A stretch of DNA of 64,000 nucleotides, from positions 1-64,000 of the forward strand of contig CAZHJK010000007.1 in the NCBI GenBank assembly GCA_964533275.1, in the 5' to 3' direction. Source of the DNA: CAZHJK01 sp964533275 (GTDB lineage Bacteria; Bacillota; Clostridia; Eubacteriales; Garciellaceae). A program made the position numbers and the translations under genes. This document shows, in pieces, positions 18,947 to 27,948 of this stretch (its first letter is position 1; every line of letters begins with the position of its first letter). The notes beneath the pieces are model-generated. The model had not been told where the DNA came from and ran no database searches. It was given only the letters and a program-made list of their open reading frames with translations.

Positions 18947-19042
18947 TTATTATATTTTCTCTTTACATAAATGTCAATATATATTTTTATATTCTTTAAT
19001 AAATTCTTAAAATTCAGTTATATTATAAGATGCACGAAAAAA

Positions 19043-19064
19043 AGACACTTCTAAAAGAAATGTC
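19043..19064 (-). terminator. Terminator of XRE-cupin gene
   Basis: AGACACTTCT and AGAAATGTCT form a hairpin (one mismatch); a run of seven T follows on the minus strand. Confidence 0.75.
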
Positions 19065-19080
19065 TAAAAATCTATATATA

Positions 19081-19674
19081 TTAATATACTGGTGGCGTCA
19101 AATAACATATTATAATAGCAACCTCATCTCCAATATTAATATAATTATGTAGTACATTTCCATTTATGTACAAGCTATCGCCGGTGCTTAGTAGTTGCTT
19201 TTTATCATCTACATATGCTTCTATTTGACCTTTAACAACATATATGCTTTCTTCAGAATCATGCCTTATCATTTTTTCTGAGATTCCACATTTTGGATTT
19301 AATTCAATATAAAAGCCCACCATTTTAGGCCTAGTCACTTCATTTGAGCTAGTGGGAGTTATGAATTGATACAGGGTCCCTATCTCCGGTACTTCAACCT
19401 TCCTTCTATTATTTTTTTCAATATAAAAACACTTATCATATTTATCATTCATATCTTCAGTAATAACAATATTCTTATCATGTTCTTCCATTAAAAATGT
19501 CATTACAGGAACATCTAGACTATCAGATATCTTCCTTAAGGCTTCAAGAGAAGGTCTTTTTATATTTCTTTCTATTTGAGATAGAAAGCTAGCTGTATAT
19601 CCTGTTTTTTCTGCTATTTCTGATAATTTATAACCCCGTTCCTTCCTTACTCGCTTTATCTTTTGTCCGTTCAA
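19081..19674 (-). CDS. XRE-family regulator with cupin sensor domain
   Basis: Transcription regulator of about 197 residues. Residues 4-62 form an XRE helix-turn-helix (LSEIAEKTGYTASFLSQIER) and residues about 120-190 a small cupin with HDSEESIYVVKGQIEAYV. Such proteins often sense amino acids or polyamines and regulate adjacent catabolic or transport genes. The start is probably TTG 19674, with ATGGAGGGG upstream giving MNGQKIKRVRKERG; an ATG at 19689 would place the ribosome site inside the gene. It is upstream of the dipeptidase operon on the same strand and divergent from the EamA transporter gene, so either may be its target. Confidence 0.85.
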   Translation of the reverse strand: MNGQKIKRVRKERGYKLSEIAEKTGYTASFLSQIERNIKRPSLEALRKISDSLDVPVMTFLMEEHDKNIVITEDMNDKYDKCFYIEKNNRRKVEVPEIGTLYQFITPTSSNEVTRPKMVGFYIELNPKCGISEKMIRHDSEESIYVVKGQIEAYVDDKKQLLSTGDSLYINGNVLHNYINIGDEVAIIICYLTPPVY

Positions 19675-19816
19675 ATAAATCCCCTCCATTTAAAACGACA
19701 TTTGTCTATAATTATATCATATTGTTTAATCTTCAAACTTGTTTTTTGAATGTACTAAATAAAATTATCATTTTTTAACAATATTTCAATATAGTTACTT
19801 TACTTTTTTCTGCTAT

Positions 19817-19857
19817 TGCAATATTAATATAATGATGTAGAATTATAATATTAATAT
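19817..19857 (+). promoter_or_regulatory. Promoter with repeated AATATTAATAT boxes
   Basis: TTGCAA, a 16-base spacer and TAGAAT read toward the EamA gene. AATATTAATAT occurs at 19820 and again at 19847, overlapping the -35 side and the start region, so it may be an operator. Sequence-only inference. Confidence 0.35.
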
Positions 19858-19881
19858 GATGCTTAAGTAAGGGGGATTTTA

Positions 19882-20832
19882 GTGAAACGGAAAGATTTTA
19901 TAATGGCTTTATTGGTAGTAATAGTATGGGGGGTAAACTTTACTGTTATAAAAATAGGACTGGGTGGATTACCCTCTATGCTTTTAGTTGCATTAAGATA
20001 TTTATTTACTGCACTTCCAGCTATATTTTTTGTAAAACGCCCCCAAATAGAATTTAAATTCATTCTTTTATACGGCTTTATTGTAGGAGTTGCCCAATTT
20101 GCTAGCCTTTTTTATGCAATGGAGATAGGTATGCCGGCAGGCTTAGCTTCAATACTTCTGCAATTACAAGCTTTTATTTCTCCCATTTTAGGTCTAATTA
20201 TTTTTAAAGAAAAATTAAATACTAAACAAATTATAGGATTTGTTATTGCTGCTATAGGACTTTTTTTTATTGGAAAAGCTTCTGGTACAAACGGTCCGGT
20301 AAAAATTCCCATAATGGCTTTATTGTTAACTATCTTTGCATCTACATCCTGGGCTTTTTCAAATATTATAGCAAGGATTACTTCAAAGAAAGCTGCAGCT
20401 AAAGGTAAAAGTCTTGATATGCTAAGTTTAGTGGTTTGGTCTAGCCTTATCCCTCCTCTGCCTCTTTTAGGAATTGCATTATTGCTTGATACTCCTCAAA
20501 CTTTATTAAATGCAATCACTAATTTAAATATTATTTCAATATTTGCCGGAATATATTTAGCCTTCGGTGCTACATTATTCGGATATAGTGTTTGGAGTAA
20601 GTTAATTGTAAAATATCCATTAGGGAAAGTAGCTCCCTTATCATTGCTGGTTCCTATTACTGGTTTATTATCAGCTCGAATTGTGCTATTTGAAAAGCTC
20701 TCAAAAATGCAGTGGATAGGTGCTTTGGTTATTCTTATTGGTTTAGTTATTACCAGCATTGATATTAATCAAATAAAAGATAGGATTTTAAATAAATATA
20801 GAAAAAAAGAATCTATAAGCGAAGATAAATAA
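19882..20832 (+). CDS. EamA-family (DMT) transporter
   Basis: Ten-segment drug/metabolite transporter of 316 residues, made of two EamA repeats (about residues 5-137 and 150-300). The opening WGVNFTVIKIGLGGLPSMLL and FIGKASGTNG resemble the E. coli EamA cysteine/O-acetylserine exporter. It probably exports amino acids or related metabolites. The start is GTG 19882, with AGGGGG at suitable spacing. It diverges from the XRE-cupin regulator, which may control it. A small membrane-anchored protein gene follows on the same strand. Confidence 0.82.
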   Translation: MKRKDFIMALLVVIVWGVNFTVIKIGLGGLPSMLLVALRYLFTALPAIFFVKRPQIEFKFILLYGFIVGVAQFASLFYAMEIGMPAGLASILLQLQAFISPILGLIIFKEKLNTKQIIGFVIAAIGLFFIGKASGTNGPVKIPIMALLLTIFASTSWAFSNIIARITSKKAAAKGKSLDMLSLVVWSSLIPPLPLLGIALLLDTPQTLLNAITNLNIISIFAGIYLAFGATLFGYSVWSKLIVKYPLGKVAPLSLLVPITGLLSARIVLFEKLSKMQWIGALVILIGLVITSIDINQIKDRILNKYRKKESISEDK

Positions 20833-20907
20833 ACTCTAAAAATATGGAACTAATAAGTATAATTTTCGTCTAATAATTAAATGCAACTATTAGAGGAGGA
20901 ATGTTTT

Positions 20908-21480
20908 ATGATTAGATTTAAATTATTAAAAATAATTATTGTAGGACTATGTATTGCATTATTGTTGCCTGGGACAGCCTTAGCTGCAACAGAAGTGGAA
21001 ATACAAATAGAAGAAGATAAAGGCGAGCTTATTAATGAACAACCTGAAAACCTTGAAAGACTTAAAGCGCCAGATACACCTGTTTCGGATAGGGAAATTG
21101 ATGAAGAAATACTTCAAAAGCATAAAGAAATTGATAAATATATCTTTGAAGATCATGCCCAAGAGCTAAGTGAGAAGGACTTTATTGTTACACGAACTGG
21201 TCCCTTAGAAGACTATGTTGAAATAGGAATTTCTCCATACAGTGAAGAAAGTGCTAATTATCTCTATGAAATATTCGGTAAGGATCTAGTTAAGGTAGTG
21301 GAAGCTGAACAGGCAGAACTTCTCAATACCGCTACTGATTCTTTAGCCGCGGAAGCAGTTTCTGTTGAAGCCACTGATACTAATAATTCTTTCAATAAAC
21401 AAGTGTTATATCTTATAGGTGTCTTTATTTTACTAATAATAGCCATCATTACAATCTTTAGACTTAAGCAGTCTAGGTAG
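20908..21480 (+). CDS. Secreted, membrane-anchored hypothetical protein
   Basis: Protein of about 190 residues with an N-terminal signal peptide (cleavage expected after TALA), an acidic extracellular region of about 130 residues and a C-terminal membrane segment (VLYLIGVFILLIIAIITIF) followed by basic residues. No LPxTG motif precedes the segment. The extracellular part is unrecognised. ATG 20908 is chosen because GAGGAGG lies nine bases upstream; the frame is open to 20881. A terminator follows, so it is monocistronic or ends the EamA transcript. Function unknown. Confidence 0.65.
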   Translation: MIRFKLLKIIIVGLCIALLLPGTALAATEVEIQIEEDKGELINEQPENLERLKAPDTPVSDREIDEEILQKHKEIDKYIFEDHAQELSEKDFIVTRTGPLEDYVEIGISPYSEESANYLYEIFGKDLVKVVEAEQAELLNTATDSLAAEAVSVEATDTNNSFNKQVLYLIGVFILLIIAIITIFRLKQSR

Positions 21481-21515
21481 TCATTAATAAATTTAAAAAA
21501 TAAAGGGGAATTTTT

Positions 21516-21549
21516 AGAATCCTTTAAAATTAAAGGGTTCTTTTTTTTA
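21516..21549 (+). terminator. Rho-independent terminator
   Basis: AGAATCCTTTAA pairs with TTAAAGGGTTCT (one G-U), followed by eight T. Confidence 0.85.
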
Positions 21550-21647
21550 GAATATATTGACATTTAAGTTTTGATTTAAATGAAATATCTTATTTAATGA
21601 TGGGGAAAATAATAGTATTAAAAATTTTTTAAGGAGGTTTTACATTT

Positions 21648-21893
21648 ATGGCAGAAAATTATACAAAAGAACAACTACAAGATCAAATTCTAGAAATTCA
21701 AAGTTTAGTTCAACAGCTTAATCAAGATGAAAATAATAACAAACATGTGATTCAAAGACTTAATAAAAAATGTAATCAATTAAATCAACAAATAGATCAA
21801 TCCAATTTTAAAAATAACAACGAAAATGATCTACAATATAATGAACTTACTGAACTCAATAGTCCAATGGATGATTACACCAATCTTGTATAG
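21648..21893 (+). CDS. Small Gln/Asn-rich coiled-coil protein
   Basis: An 81-residue soluble protein preceded by AAGGAGG. Residues about 5-55 show heptad spacing of hydrophobic residues (L, I, V) with many Gln and Asn, so a coiled coil is likely. The tail is acidic. It is bracketed by terminators on both sides and so forms its own unit. I do not recognise the family; short clostridial proteins of this kind can be spore or surface-associated, but nothing here shows that. Confidence 0.6.
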   Translation: MAENYTKEQLQDQILEIQSLVQQLNQDENNNKHVIQRLNKKCNQLNQQIDQSNFKNNNENDLQYNELTELNSPMDDYTNLV

Positions 21894-21897
21894 GTAT

Positions 21898-21928
21898 AAA
21901 AATTCGGGGAATTAGCCTCGAATTTTTT
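21898..21928 (+). terminator. Rho-independent terminator
   Basis: AAATTCGGGG pairs with CCTCGAATTT with one mismatch, followed by T residues. Confidence 0.75.
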
Positions 21929-22027
21929 ATATCTTATTTCCCCATAACATTGTCTTTCACCCTCCCAAGCCTTTGAGCATATTATGTATTTGAATATGTT
22001 TTTAATTATCGGAGGGGAGGATCTATC

Positions 22028-23449
22028 TTGGTTTTAACAACTGCACACTGGATTTATGGGGTTATTACAGTATTAGTTATTTTAACTATGATTTTCAAAA
22101 AAGGAGTTGTTTTACCTACATTGTTAGGTACCTTTATTGTCGCAAGTGTATACAAAGGTAGTATTATTGGAGGATTTACTTCTATTTTTAATGCTAATCT
22201 AATCGCTGCTCAAGAATTGTTTAATATTTTCCTAATTATTACCTTTATGGTTGCCTTGCTTCATTCCCTAAGGGATATTGGTGCTGATAAACAAATGATT
22301 AAACCAATTCAAAGATTTATGACTAATGGGCATTTGGCTTACTTTATAATTATTGGAGTAACCTTTGTCATCTCACTCTTTTTCTGGCCGACACCTGCAG
22401 TTCCACTAATTTGTGCATTATTAATTCCAGCTGCTGTCAAGGCTGGGCTTCCGCTTATGGCTGGAGCTGTAGCTATTGCACTAGCCGGTCAAGGAATGGC
22501 TCTATCATCAGACTATGTGATTCAGGTAGCACCTAATCTAAGTGCTATGTCTGCCGGTATTGATCTTAGCCTTGTTGCTGATAAGGGATTAATTTTGTCT
22601 CTTATTTCAGGAGGTGTTGCAATCCTAATTGCATATCTTGGATTCAGGAAGAAAATGCGTAAGAAAAATGATCCCTTAATAGAAGAGGAATTAACACAAT
22701 TACAGGGGATTGATAACGAAAATAGTGAACCTATTAGATTCAGTGAAAAATTTAGTAAGATTTTTGCAATAATTGTATTGCTTTCAATGCTTGCTGTTAT
22801 GGTTTATATGGTCTATACAAAGGCTAGTGGTGGCAGAATGGGAGGTTTTGAAGGTGGCGATGGTGCTGCTTTTATCGGAGGAGTTGCTGTCATTCTTTTA
22901 AGTCTTGCTACTATATCATATAACAAAGCAAAAGCCCTTGATGTTATCAGTGAGCACTTAACCTCTGGTTTTGTCTTTGCCTTTAAGGCTATGGGACCTG
23001 TGATTCCTATTGCTGGGTTCTTCTTTCTAGGAAGTCAGGATTTTTCGGGAGGCATTCTTTCCCTTGGAGAACAAGCAGCACCTGCCTTCTTGTTTGACTT
23101 AGTAGAGGCAGCTCAAAATTTAATACCTGAAAATATTGTTTTAACAGCATTTGGTATCCTAATCATTGGTATCATTACTGGTTTGGATGGCTCCGGTTTT
23201 TCAGGATTACCTCTAACAGGATCCTTATCGGGAGCCTTTGCAGCCAATACTGCTGAAGCTTCTACACTAGCAGCAATAGGGCAAATGGGTTCTATCTGGA
23301 CGGGTGGTGGGACCCTAATCGCATGGTCATCACTTGTTGCAATTGCTGGGCTTTGTGGTGTATCAGTGATGGAGTTAGTACGGAAAAACTTTATTCCTGT
23401 TATGCTAGGGTTAATTGTCTCTACCATTGCCGCACTATTGCTTTGGTAA
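22028..23449 (+). CDS. Predicted membrane transporter
   Basis: Hydrophobic protein of 473 residues with roughly twelve membrane segments arranged in two halves around a cytoplasmic loop at about 205-245 (KKMRKKNDPLIEEELTQLQ). The paired re-entrant-like stretches WPTPAVPLICALLIPAA and GLDGSGFSGLPLTGSLSGAF resemble the ion-transporter superfamily (GntP, DcuC and related carriers), but I cannot name the substrate. The start is TTG 22028 with GGAGGGGAGG at good spacing. Single gene with a strong bidirectional terminator. Confidence 0.7.
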   Translation: MVLTTAHWIYGVITVLVILTMIFKKGVVLPTLLGTFIVASVYKGSIIGGFTSIFNANLIAAQELFNIFLIITFMVALLHSLRDIGADKQMIKPIQRFMTNGHLAYFIIIGVTFVISLFFWPTPAVPLICALLIPAAVKAGLPLMAGAVAIALAGQGMALSSDYVIQVAPNLSAMSAGIDLSLVADKGLILSLISGGVAILIAYLGFRKKMRKKNDPLIEEELTQLQGIDNENSEPIRFSEKFSKIFAIIVLLSMLAVMVYMVYTKASGGRMGGFEGGDGAAFIGGVAVILLSLATISYNKAKALDVISEHLTSGFVFAFKAMGPVIPIAGFFFLGSQDFSGGILSLGEQAAPAFLFDLVEAAQNLIPENIVLTAFGILIIGIITGLDGSGFSGLPLTGSLSGAFAANTAEASTLAAIGQMGSIWTGGGTLIAWSSLVAIAGLCGVSVMELVRKNFIPVMLGLIVSTIAALLLW

Positions 23450-23451
23450 AA

Positions 23452-23487
23452 AAGAAGTCTGTGGATCTACCACAGACTTCTTTTTTT
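23452..23487. terminator. Bidirectional terminator
   Basis: AAGAAGTCTGTGG pairs perfectly with CCACAGACTTCTT, followed by seven T, between the transporter and the convergent dehydrogenase gene. Confidence 0.9.
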
Positions 23488-23488
23488 A

Positions 23489-24400
23489 TTAGAACCCAAT
23501 TGATTTAATCTGTTCTTGTATTTTTCTAATAATTCCTTCAAATGCAATAAATTGACTTTCGCTTAGTGATGGCATATCTATATCACTAATCCCATTTTCA
23601 CCTAATTTAACTGGTACTCCTATGGAAACATTTTTAAATCCAAACTCTCCATCTAAAACTATGGAGCATTCTATTGTCTTATTTAGATCTAATACTATTG
23701 ATTCTATCATTTCTGTTAATGTAACTGCTGAAGTCCAACCACTTGTCCTGCCACAGTCAAGGGATTGAATCTTCCCAAACCAAGTACTTAATTCTTCCTG
23801 TATCTTTGTCCTTTCCTCAAGGGAAAGATTTAATGGCTCATCCTTCCATTTTATCTGCTCCATAAGGGGTATTTGTCCCACACCATGTTCTCCAATACAA
23901 AAACCCGTTAGTTCATCATAGGGCTTACCGGTAATCCTTGAAACAGCCCATTTAAGTCGTAAGGAATCATTAGAAGAAAATCCTAAGGTCTTACTTTTAT
24001 CACAATCTAACTTTTCCCAAACATAATAGTTAAACACATCGATAGGATTAGTAGCTATAATTATAATTGCACCATTATAATATGGTTTTATTTTTTCAAT
24101 TAAAGATTCCATGACAATCAAATTATCCTTAAGATATTCATCTCGGGTTTCCACCTTTCGTTCAGGGGCACCCGCAGTTATCAAAATGATGTCGCAATCT
24201 GATAAATCCCTATACTCTCCTTCTGTTACCTTAGTCTTAGAGTTAGGTAAAAGTGCATGCTCCATATCCATTATATGATGCTTTAAAAGATTTTTATTTC
24301 GTGAAATTAGTTTGATTTCATCTAAAATATTTAATCTCCCTACCGTGAAAGCTGTTGTAGAACCTAATAATCCTGTAGCACCAATTATTGCTAATTTCAA
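23489..24400 (-). CDS. LDH/MDH-like 2-hydroxy-acid dehydrogenase
   Basis: NAD-dependent dehydrogenase of the lactate/malate family, 303 residues. The nucleotide fold opens with IIGATGLLGS; N118 (ATNPID), D145/R148 (NDSLR) and catalytic H172 (GEHG) are conserved, as is substrate-binding R86. The specificity position, which is Gln in lactate and Arg in malate dehydrogenases, is Glu80 (TAGAPERKVETR), and the usual KPG loop is changed to RKV. It is therefore probably an unusual substrate variant rather than standard LDH. It diverges from an FMN-dependent hydroxy-acid dehydrogenase gene through a symmetric promoter region, which suggests a shared pathway. Confidence 0.82.
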   Translation of the reverse strand: MKLAIIGATGLLGSTTAFTVGRLNILDEIKLISRNKNLLKHHIMDMEHALLPNSKTKVTEGEYRDLSDCDIILITAGAPERKVETRDEYLKDNLIVMESLIEKIKPYYNGAIIIIATNPIDVFNYYVWEKLDCDKSKTLGFSSNDSLRLKWAVSRITGKPYDELTGFCIGEHGVGQIPLMEQIKWKDEPLNLSLEERTKIQEELSTWFGKIQSLDCGRTSGWTSAVTLTEMIESIVLDLNKTIECSIVLDGEFGFKNVSIGVPVKLGENGISDIDMPSLSESQFIAFEGIIRKIQEQIKSIGF

Positions 24401-24468
24401 ATCATCTTACCTCCCTTTAAAATAGGCATATTTTTAAATACCCTATTGTCTTAGTATTGTTATTTTTG

Positions 24469-24504
24469 ATTATATCATATAGTGGTTAAAGGATATGATA
24501 TAAT
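24469..24504. promoter_or_regulatory. Mirror-image divergent promoter
   Basis: ATTATATCATAT (24469-24480) is repeated inverted as ATATGATATAAT (24493-24504) around a 12-base spacer. Each arm contains an extended -10 box (TGATATAAT) pointing outward, one to each of the two divergent dehydrogenase genes. A symmetric regulator could cover both promoters. Confidence 0.55.
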
Positions 24505-24553
24505 TATAAATATTACTAATACATGATTAAGTTCTAAGGAGGGATAATTATTT

Positions 24554-25570
24554 ATGAATTACACAGAAGTGCTGGAAAATGCTAAAGTAAAATTGGCACC
24601 TAATTGCAGGGTATGTAAGGTGTGTAATGGAGTTGTATGCCGTGGAGAAGTTCCTGGTGTTGGTGGTAAGGGAAGCGGTAACGGATTTACCATATGCAAT
24701 GAGTTTCTTTCTTCAGTAAAAATAAACTTGGATACAATCTACCAAGATCAAGGTCAGGATACATCAATTTCATTATTTGAAAAAACCTTTAAATACCCAT
24801 TTTTTGCAGCACCTATAGGTGGTATGCAGCTTAATTATAATGGTGCTCTAAGTGAAGCTGAATATGATGAAGCTGTTGTGTTCGGAACAAAAAAAGCAGG
24901 TTGTGCAGCATTTACTGGAGATGGGCCCCAAGATACTATATTCTCCGATAGTCTTAAAATTCTTAAAAAAGCAGATGGGGTCGCAGTCCCTACACTTAAA
25001 CCCTGGAAAAATGAAAGAGTGTTAGAACAGGTTAAGATGATTGAAGAAGCTAAAGCTATGGCATTTGCTATGGATATTGATTCTGCAGGTTTAATAAATT
25101 TAGCGCTCTTGGGTAAACCGGTAACCTCAAAAAGTCTTGAGGAACTATCCGAAATAACCTCAGCAACAAAAATACCCTTTATTGTAAAGGGCATTATGAC
25201 TGCTTCCGGTGCTAAGAAAGCTCTAGAGGCCGGTGCCTATGGTATTGTGGTATCCTCCCATGGTGGTAGGGTTCTTGATAATACTCCAGCGACCTGTGCC
25301 ATGCTTCCGGAAATAAAGCAAGCTGTTGGAGATAAGATAAAAATTTTTGTAGATGGCGGTATTCGTACAGGTGCTGATGTATTTAAAGCCCTAGCTCTTG
25401 GTGCAGATGCTGTATTAATAGGCAGACCCTATGCAATAGCTGCCTTTGGAGGCGGTGCTGAAGGCGTTGAGCTCTATTCTGAAAAAATCGGCGCTGAGCT
25501 AAGAGAAACCATGATTATGACTGGATGTAGTAAATTAAGTGATATTACCATGGATAAAATAAGACTTTAA
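24554..25570 (+). CDS. FMN-dependent alpha-hydroxy-acid dehydrogenase
   Basis: TIM-barrel FMN enzyme of the glycolate oxidase/lactate dehydrogenase family, 338 residues, expected to oxidise a 2-hydroxy acid to the 2-oxo acid. The catalytic block SSHGGRVLDN, the FMN-site Lys in IVKGIM and DGGIRTGADVFKALALGA with GRPYA are present. The N-terminus carries a cysteine-rich motif, C18-x2-C21-x2-C24-x4-C29, plus C48, not found in the classical oxygen-using members and possibly a metal or Fe-S site. AAGGAGGG precedes the ATG. It is divergent from the LDH-like gene; the pair may interconvert the same acid with different electron carriers. Confidence 0.85.
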   Translation: MNYTEVLENAKVKLAPNCRVCKVCNGVVCRGEVPGVGGKGSGNGFTICNEFLSSVKINLDTIYQDQGQDTSISLFEKTFKYPFFAAPIGGMQLNYNGALSEAEYDEAVVFGTKKAGCAAFTGDGPQDTIFSDSLKILKKADGVAVPTLKPWKNERVLEQVKMIEEAKAMAFAMDIDSAGLINLALLGKPVTSKSLEELSEITSATKIPFIVKGIMTASGAKKALEAGAYGIVVSSHGGRVLDNTPATCAMLPEIKQAVGDKIKIFVDGGIRTGADVFKALALGADAVLIGRPYAIAAFGGGAEGVELYSEKIGAELRETMIMTGCSKLSDITMDKIRL

Positions 25571-25576
25571 AAAACA

Positions 25577-25616
25577 AACAAGTTTACAGCAATATAGCCA
25601 CTGCTGTAAACTTGTT
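25577..25616. terminator. Bidirectional terminator
   Basis: AACAAGTTTACAGCA pairs with TGCTGTAAACTTGTT, between the hydroxy-acid dehydrogenase and the convergent surface-protein gene. Confidence 0.85.
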
Positions 25617-25642
25617 ATATTTTATAATTTATTTAATTTTTC

Positions 25643-27832
25643 TTATGCCTTTTTCCCTTTCCTTTTAAAATAGAACAAAATCCCTGCTGCTATTATTAAA
25701 ATACCTACTATTAGATACATAAGTGGGTTTGTAGCTTGGGTATCTACCACCTTTGCTTGAGTCTCATCTTTGGGTTTTTCATTTTCTTCTGTTTTATCGA
25801 AATTTTCTTTGCCTTCTACTACTTCACCAGAAATATCTTGCTTCGCTAGAGCTTCTTTTTCTTGAGAAACCTCCAAGGATTGTGTAGGAATTGTTTTTTC
25901 TAAAAGCTCCTCTGAATCTTGCTCAATTTCTTCTCCTTGCTCCTTATCTGTTGAGTCTTCAACATTATTTTTATCCGTTGAGTCTTCAACATCATCAGCA
26001 ATAGTTAATTGCTCTAATAATATAGTTTTACTAGGCGAATCCTCTAGCACTTCTATAGCTAGTTCTGCCTCCCTAAAGGAAGAATCTGATTTATGATGGT
26101 GGTATTTCTCTATTGCTTCAATAGCATTAAGAAGAGCCTTTAGATTATTTAATTTACTATTAGCTTCCTCTTTCTCTTTCCCTTTAGGCAAGTCATTGAT
26201 TAGAACTTGGAGCTCGTCTAATTTGTTCTTGCTTATATTGTCTATGTTAATTTTGTCAAGAGTGTCCACTATCTCTTGTAATTGTTGATTAGCAATGTTT
26301 ATTGTAGTAGAAGCTATCTCACTTTCATTTCCTGCATTATCTACTGTCTTGGCTTGAATGAAATATTCTCCGTGTAATAGCCCAAGTTCATCAACACTCC
26401 CTACCCAATCCTGTCTATCTATTCGAACTAAAATATGGGGACTTTCATCTGCGTTATCTTTTCCCGGCACAACCATAAGTTGTCCATCTTCTACTTTTAA
26501 GGTAGGAGCTTCCGGAGAAACCTTATCAATATTGGTAACCTCTACTTCATACCCAATGCGTTGCTCTGCATGGTTGGTGGCATAAAAAATGACTTTTCCA
26601 TTCTCTGTAAAGGTATGACTATCTGGACCATCTATTTCCCCATGTATGACAAATACCTCTACTGTAATATCTTGATTAGTAGGTTCAGTTGGGTAATCCT
26701 TAACAGTAAAACCAAGGGGAGGCACATTCGTTGTCCATCCTGAATATTTATAATAAGTTCCTTTAGCAGAACCAGCATTTTCATATGCTGTTTTGAAATT
26801 ATTTCCATCAGCAACATTTTCGCCTATTTCTAAGTTATCACCAAGTTTAATGCTATAAATGTCTTCCATCGAAGCAAACGCATTATCCCCGATTTTTACA
26901 ATCTCACCTGTTTCTCCTATTTCAGCAATTTCAGGTGAAGTATCAAATTCAGGATTAGAGTCTTTTGTAATATTTTTTGGGATTGTAAGTCTTTTATCTG
27001 TCCCATTGTAGCCTGTTATTGTAACAGGAAAGGTGGACAGTTTTTTCCAACCAGTTTCAAATTTTTTATAGCTTCCCTTTTCAAAATTATAGCCTTCATA
27101 CGCATTGTTAAAATCATTATCTATAGCATCTTTCCCCAAAGCAACATTACTACCAAGCGTAACTTCTGTAATATCATTCCAAGAAAAAGCGGATTGTCCA
27201 ATGCTTGTTACACTATCTGGAATGGTTATAGAGCTGAGACTATTATCTTGAAATGCACAATCCCCAATGCTTTTAACATTATTTGGAATATCTACATCGA
27301 TTAGATAGTTGCCCATAAAAGCAGAATTTCCAATGTTTGTAACACTATTTGGAATGGTTACTTCAGTTAGGCTGTTAGATTGAAACACACTTCTCTCAAT
27401 GCTTGTAATACCATCTGGAAGGATTACTTCATCTAGAAAGTTAAAAGCAAATGCACTCTCCCCAATATTATTAACACTATCTGGAATGGTTACTTTAGTT
27501 AGGTTGTTCATAATAAAAGCATTCATTTCTATACTATTAACGCTATCTGGAATAGTTACTCCGGTTAGACCCTTAAATCCAAATGCATTATTCCCAATAG
27601 CTACTACTCTACCTTCCTGTCCTCCTTCCAATTCAAAACCACAGCTTGAAGTTACAAATTCTGGGATTTCTACCACACTTTCTCCTCCATCGTACCTATT
27701 AATTGTTACAGGAATTGGCTCTTCACCAGTTTCCCCTGCCAGGGTTATACTTGGCATCATACTGATGATCATTACCATTAAGATAAATATTGCGGTGAAC
27801 CATTTTATATCTTTTCTTATCTTATTTTGCAT
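25643..27832 (-). CDS. BspA-type leucine-rich-repeat surface protein
   Basis: Surface protein of about 729 residues. A signal peptide (hydrophobic core FTAIFILMVMIISMM) is followed by at least six LRR_5 repeats of about 23 residues with the pattern VTIPDSVxxIGxxAF (about residues 60-220), a linker, a second LRR-like patch, a Big-like domain (about 375-440, GPDSHTFTENGKV), a helical region and an acidic tail with a duplicated VEDSTDK unit. A C-terminal membrane segment (NPLMYLIVGILIIAAGILFYF) and KRKGKKA anchor it; no LPxTG is seen. Such proteins bind host or surface ligands. GGAGGAGGAG favours ATG 27832. It is divergent from a LytTR two-component system. Confidence 0.85.
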   Translation of the reverse strand: MQNKIRKDIKWFTAIFILMVMIISMMPSITLAGETGEEPIPVTINRYDGGESVVEIPEFVTSSCGFELEGGQEGRVVAIGNNAFGFKGLTGVTIPDSVNSIEMNAFIMNNLTKVTIPDSVNNIGESAFAFNFLDEVILPDGITSIERSVFQSNSLTEVTIPNSVTNIGNSAFMGNYLIDVDIPNNVKSIGDCAFQDNSLSSITIPDSVTSIGQSAFSWNDITEVTLGSNVALGKDAIDNDFNNAYEGYNFEKGSYKKFETGWKKLSTFPVTITGYNGTDKRLTIPKNITKDSNPEFDTSPEIAEIGETGEIVKIGDNAFASMEDIYSIKLGDNLEIGENVADGNNFKTAYENAGSAKGTYYKYSGWTTNVPPLGFTVKDYPTEPTNQDITVEVFVIHGEIDGPDSHTFTENGKVIFYATNHAEQRIGYEVEVTNIDKVSPEAPTLKVEDGQLMVVPGKDNADESPHILVRIDRQDWVGSVDELGLLHGEYFIQAKTVDNAGNESEIASTTINIANQQLQEIVDTLDKINIDNISKNKLDELQVLINDLPKGKEKEEANSKLNNLKALLNAIEAIEKYHHHKSDSSFREAELAIEVLEDSPSKTILLEQLTIADDVEDSTDKNNVEDSTDKEQGEEIEQDSEELLEKTIPTQSLEVSQEKEALAKQDISGEVVEGKENFDKTEENEKPKDETQAKVVDTQATNPLMYLIVGILIIAAGILFYFKRKGKKA

Positions 27833-27918
27833 TATTACTCCTCCTCCCATTTATGCTTATAATTATTGATTTAGCATATATATCAATGTATAATTAGCTT
27901 ATAGTATACAAGAATTTA

Positions 27919-27927
27919 TGGTATAAT
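27919..27927 (+). promoter_or_regulatory. Extended -10 promoter of the LytTR operon
   Basis: TGGTATAAT is an extended -10 box with a weak -35 (TTATAG). It is about 90 bases before the regulator start. Confidence 0.45.
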
Positions 27928-27948
27928 TTTTTCATAATGAAAAAACAA

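Noticed and set aside
25980..26030. CRISPR-like repetition in the LRR gene tail
   Set aside because: It is a coding duplication of VEDSTDK within an acidic protein tail, not spaced palindromic repeats.
27399..27869. A 156-codon frame on the plus strand inside the LRR gene
   Set aside because: It is the antisense of regular LRR repeats and has no independent support.
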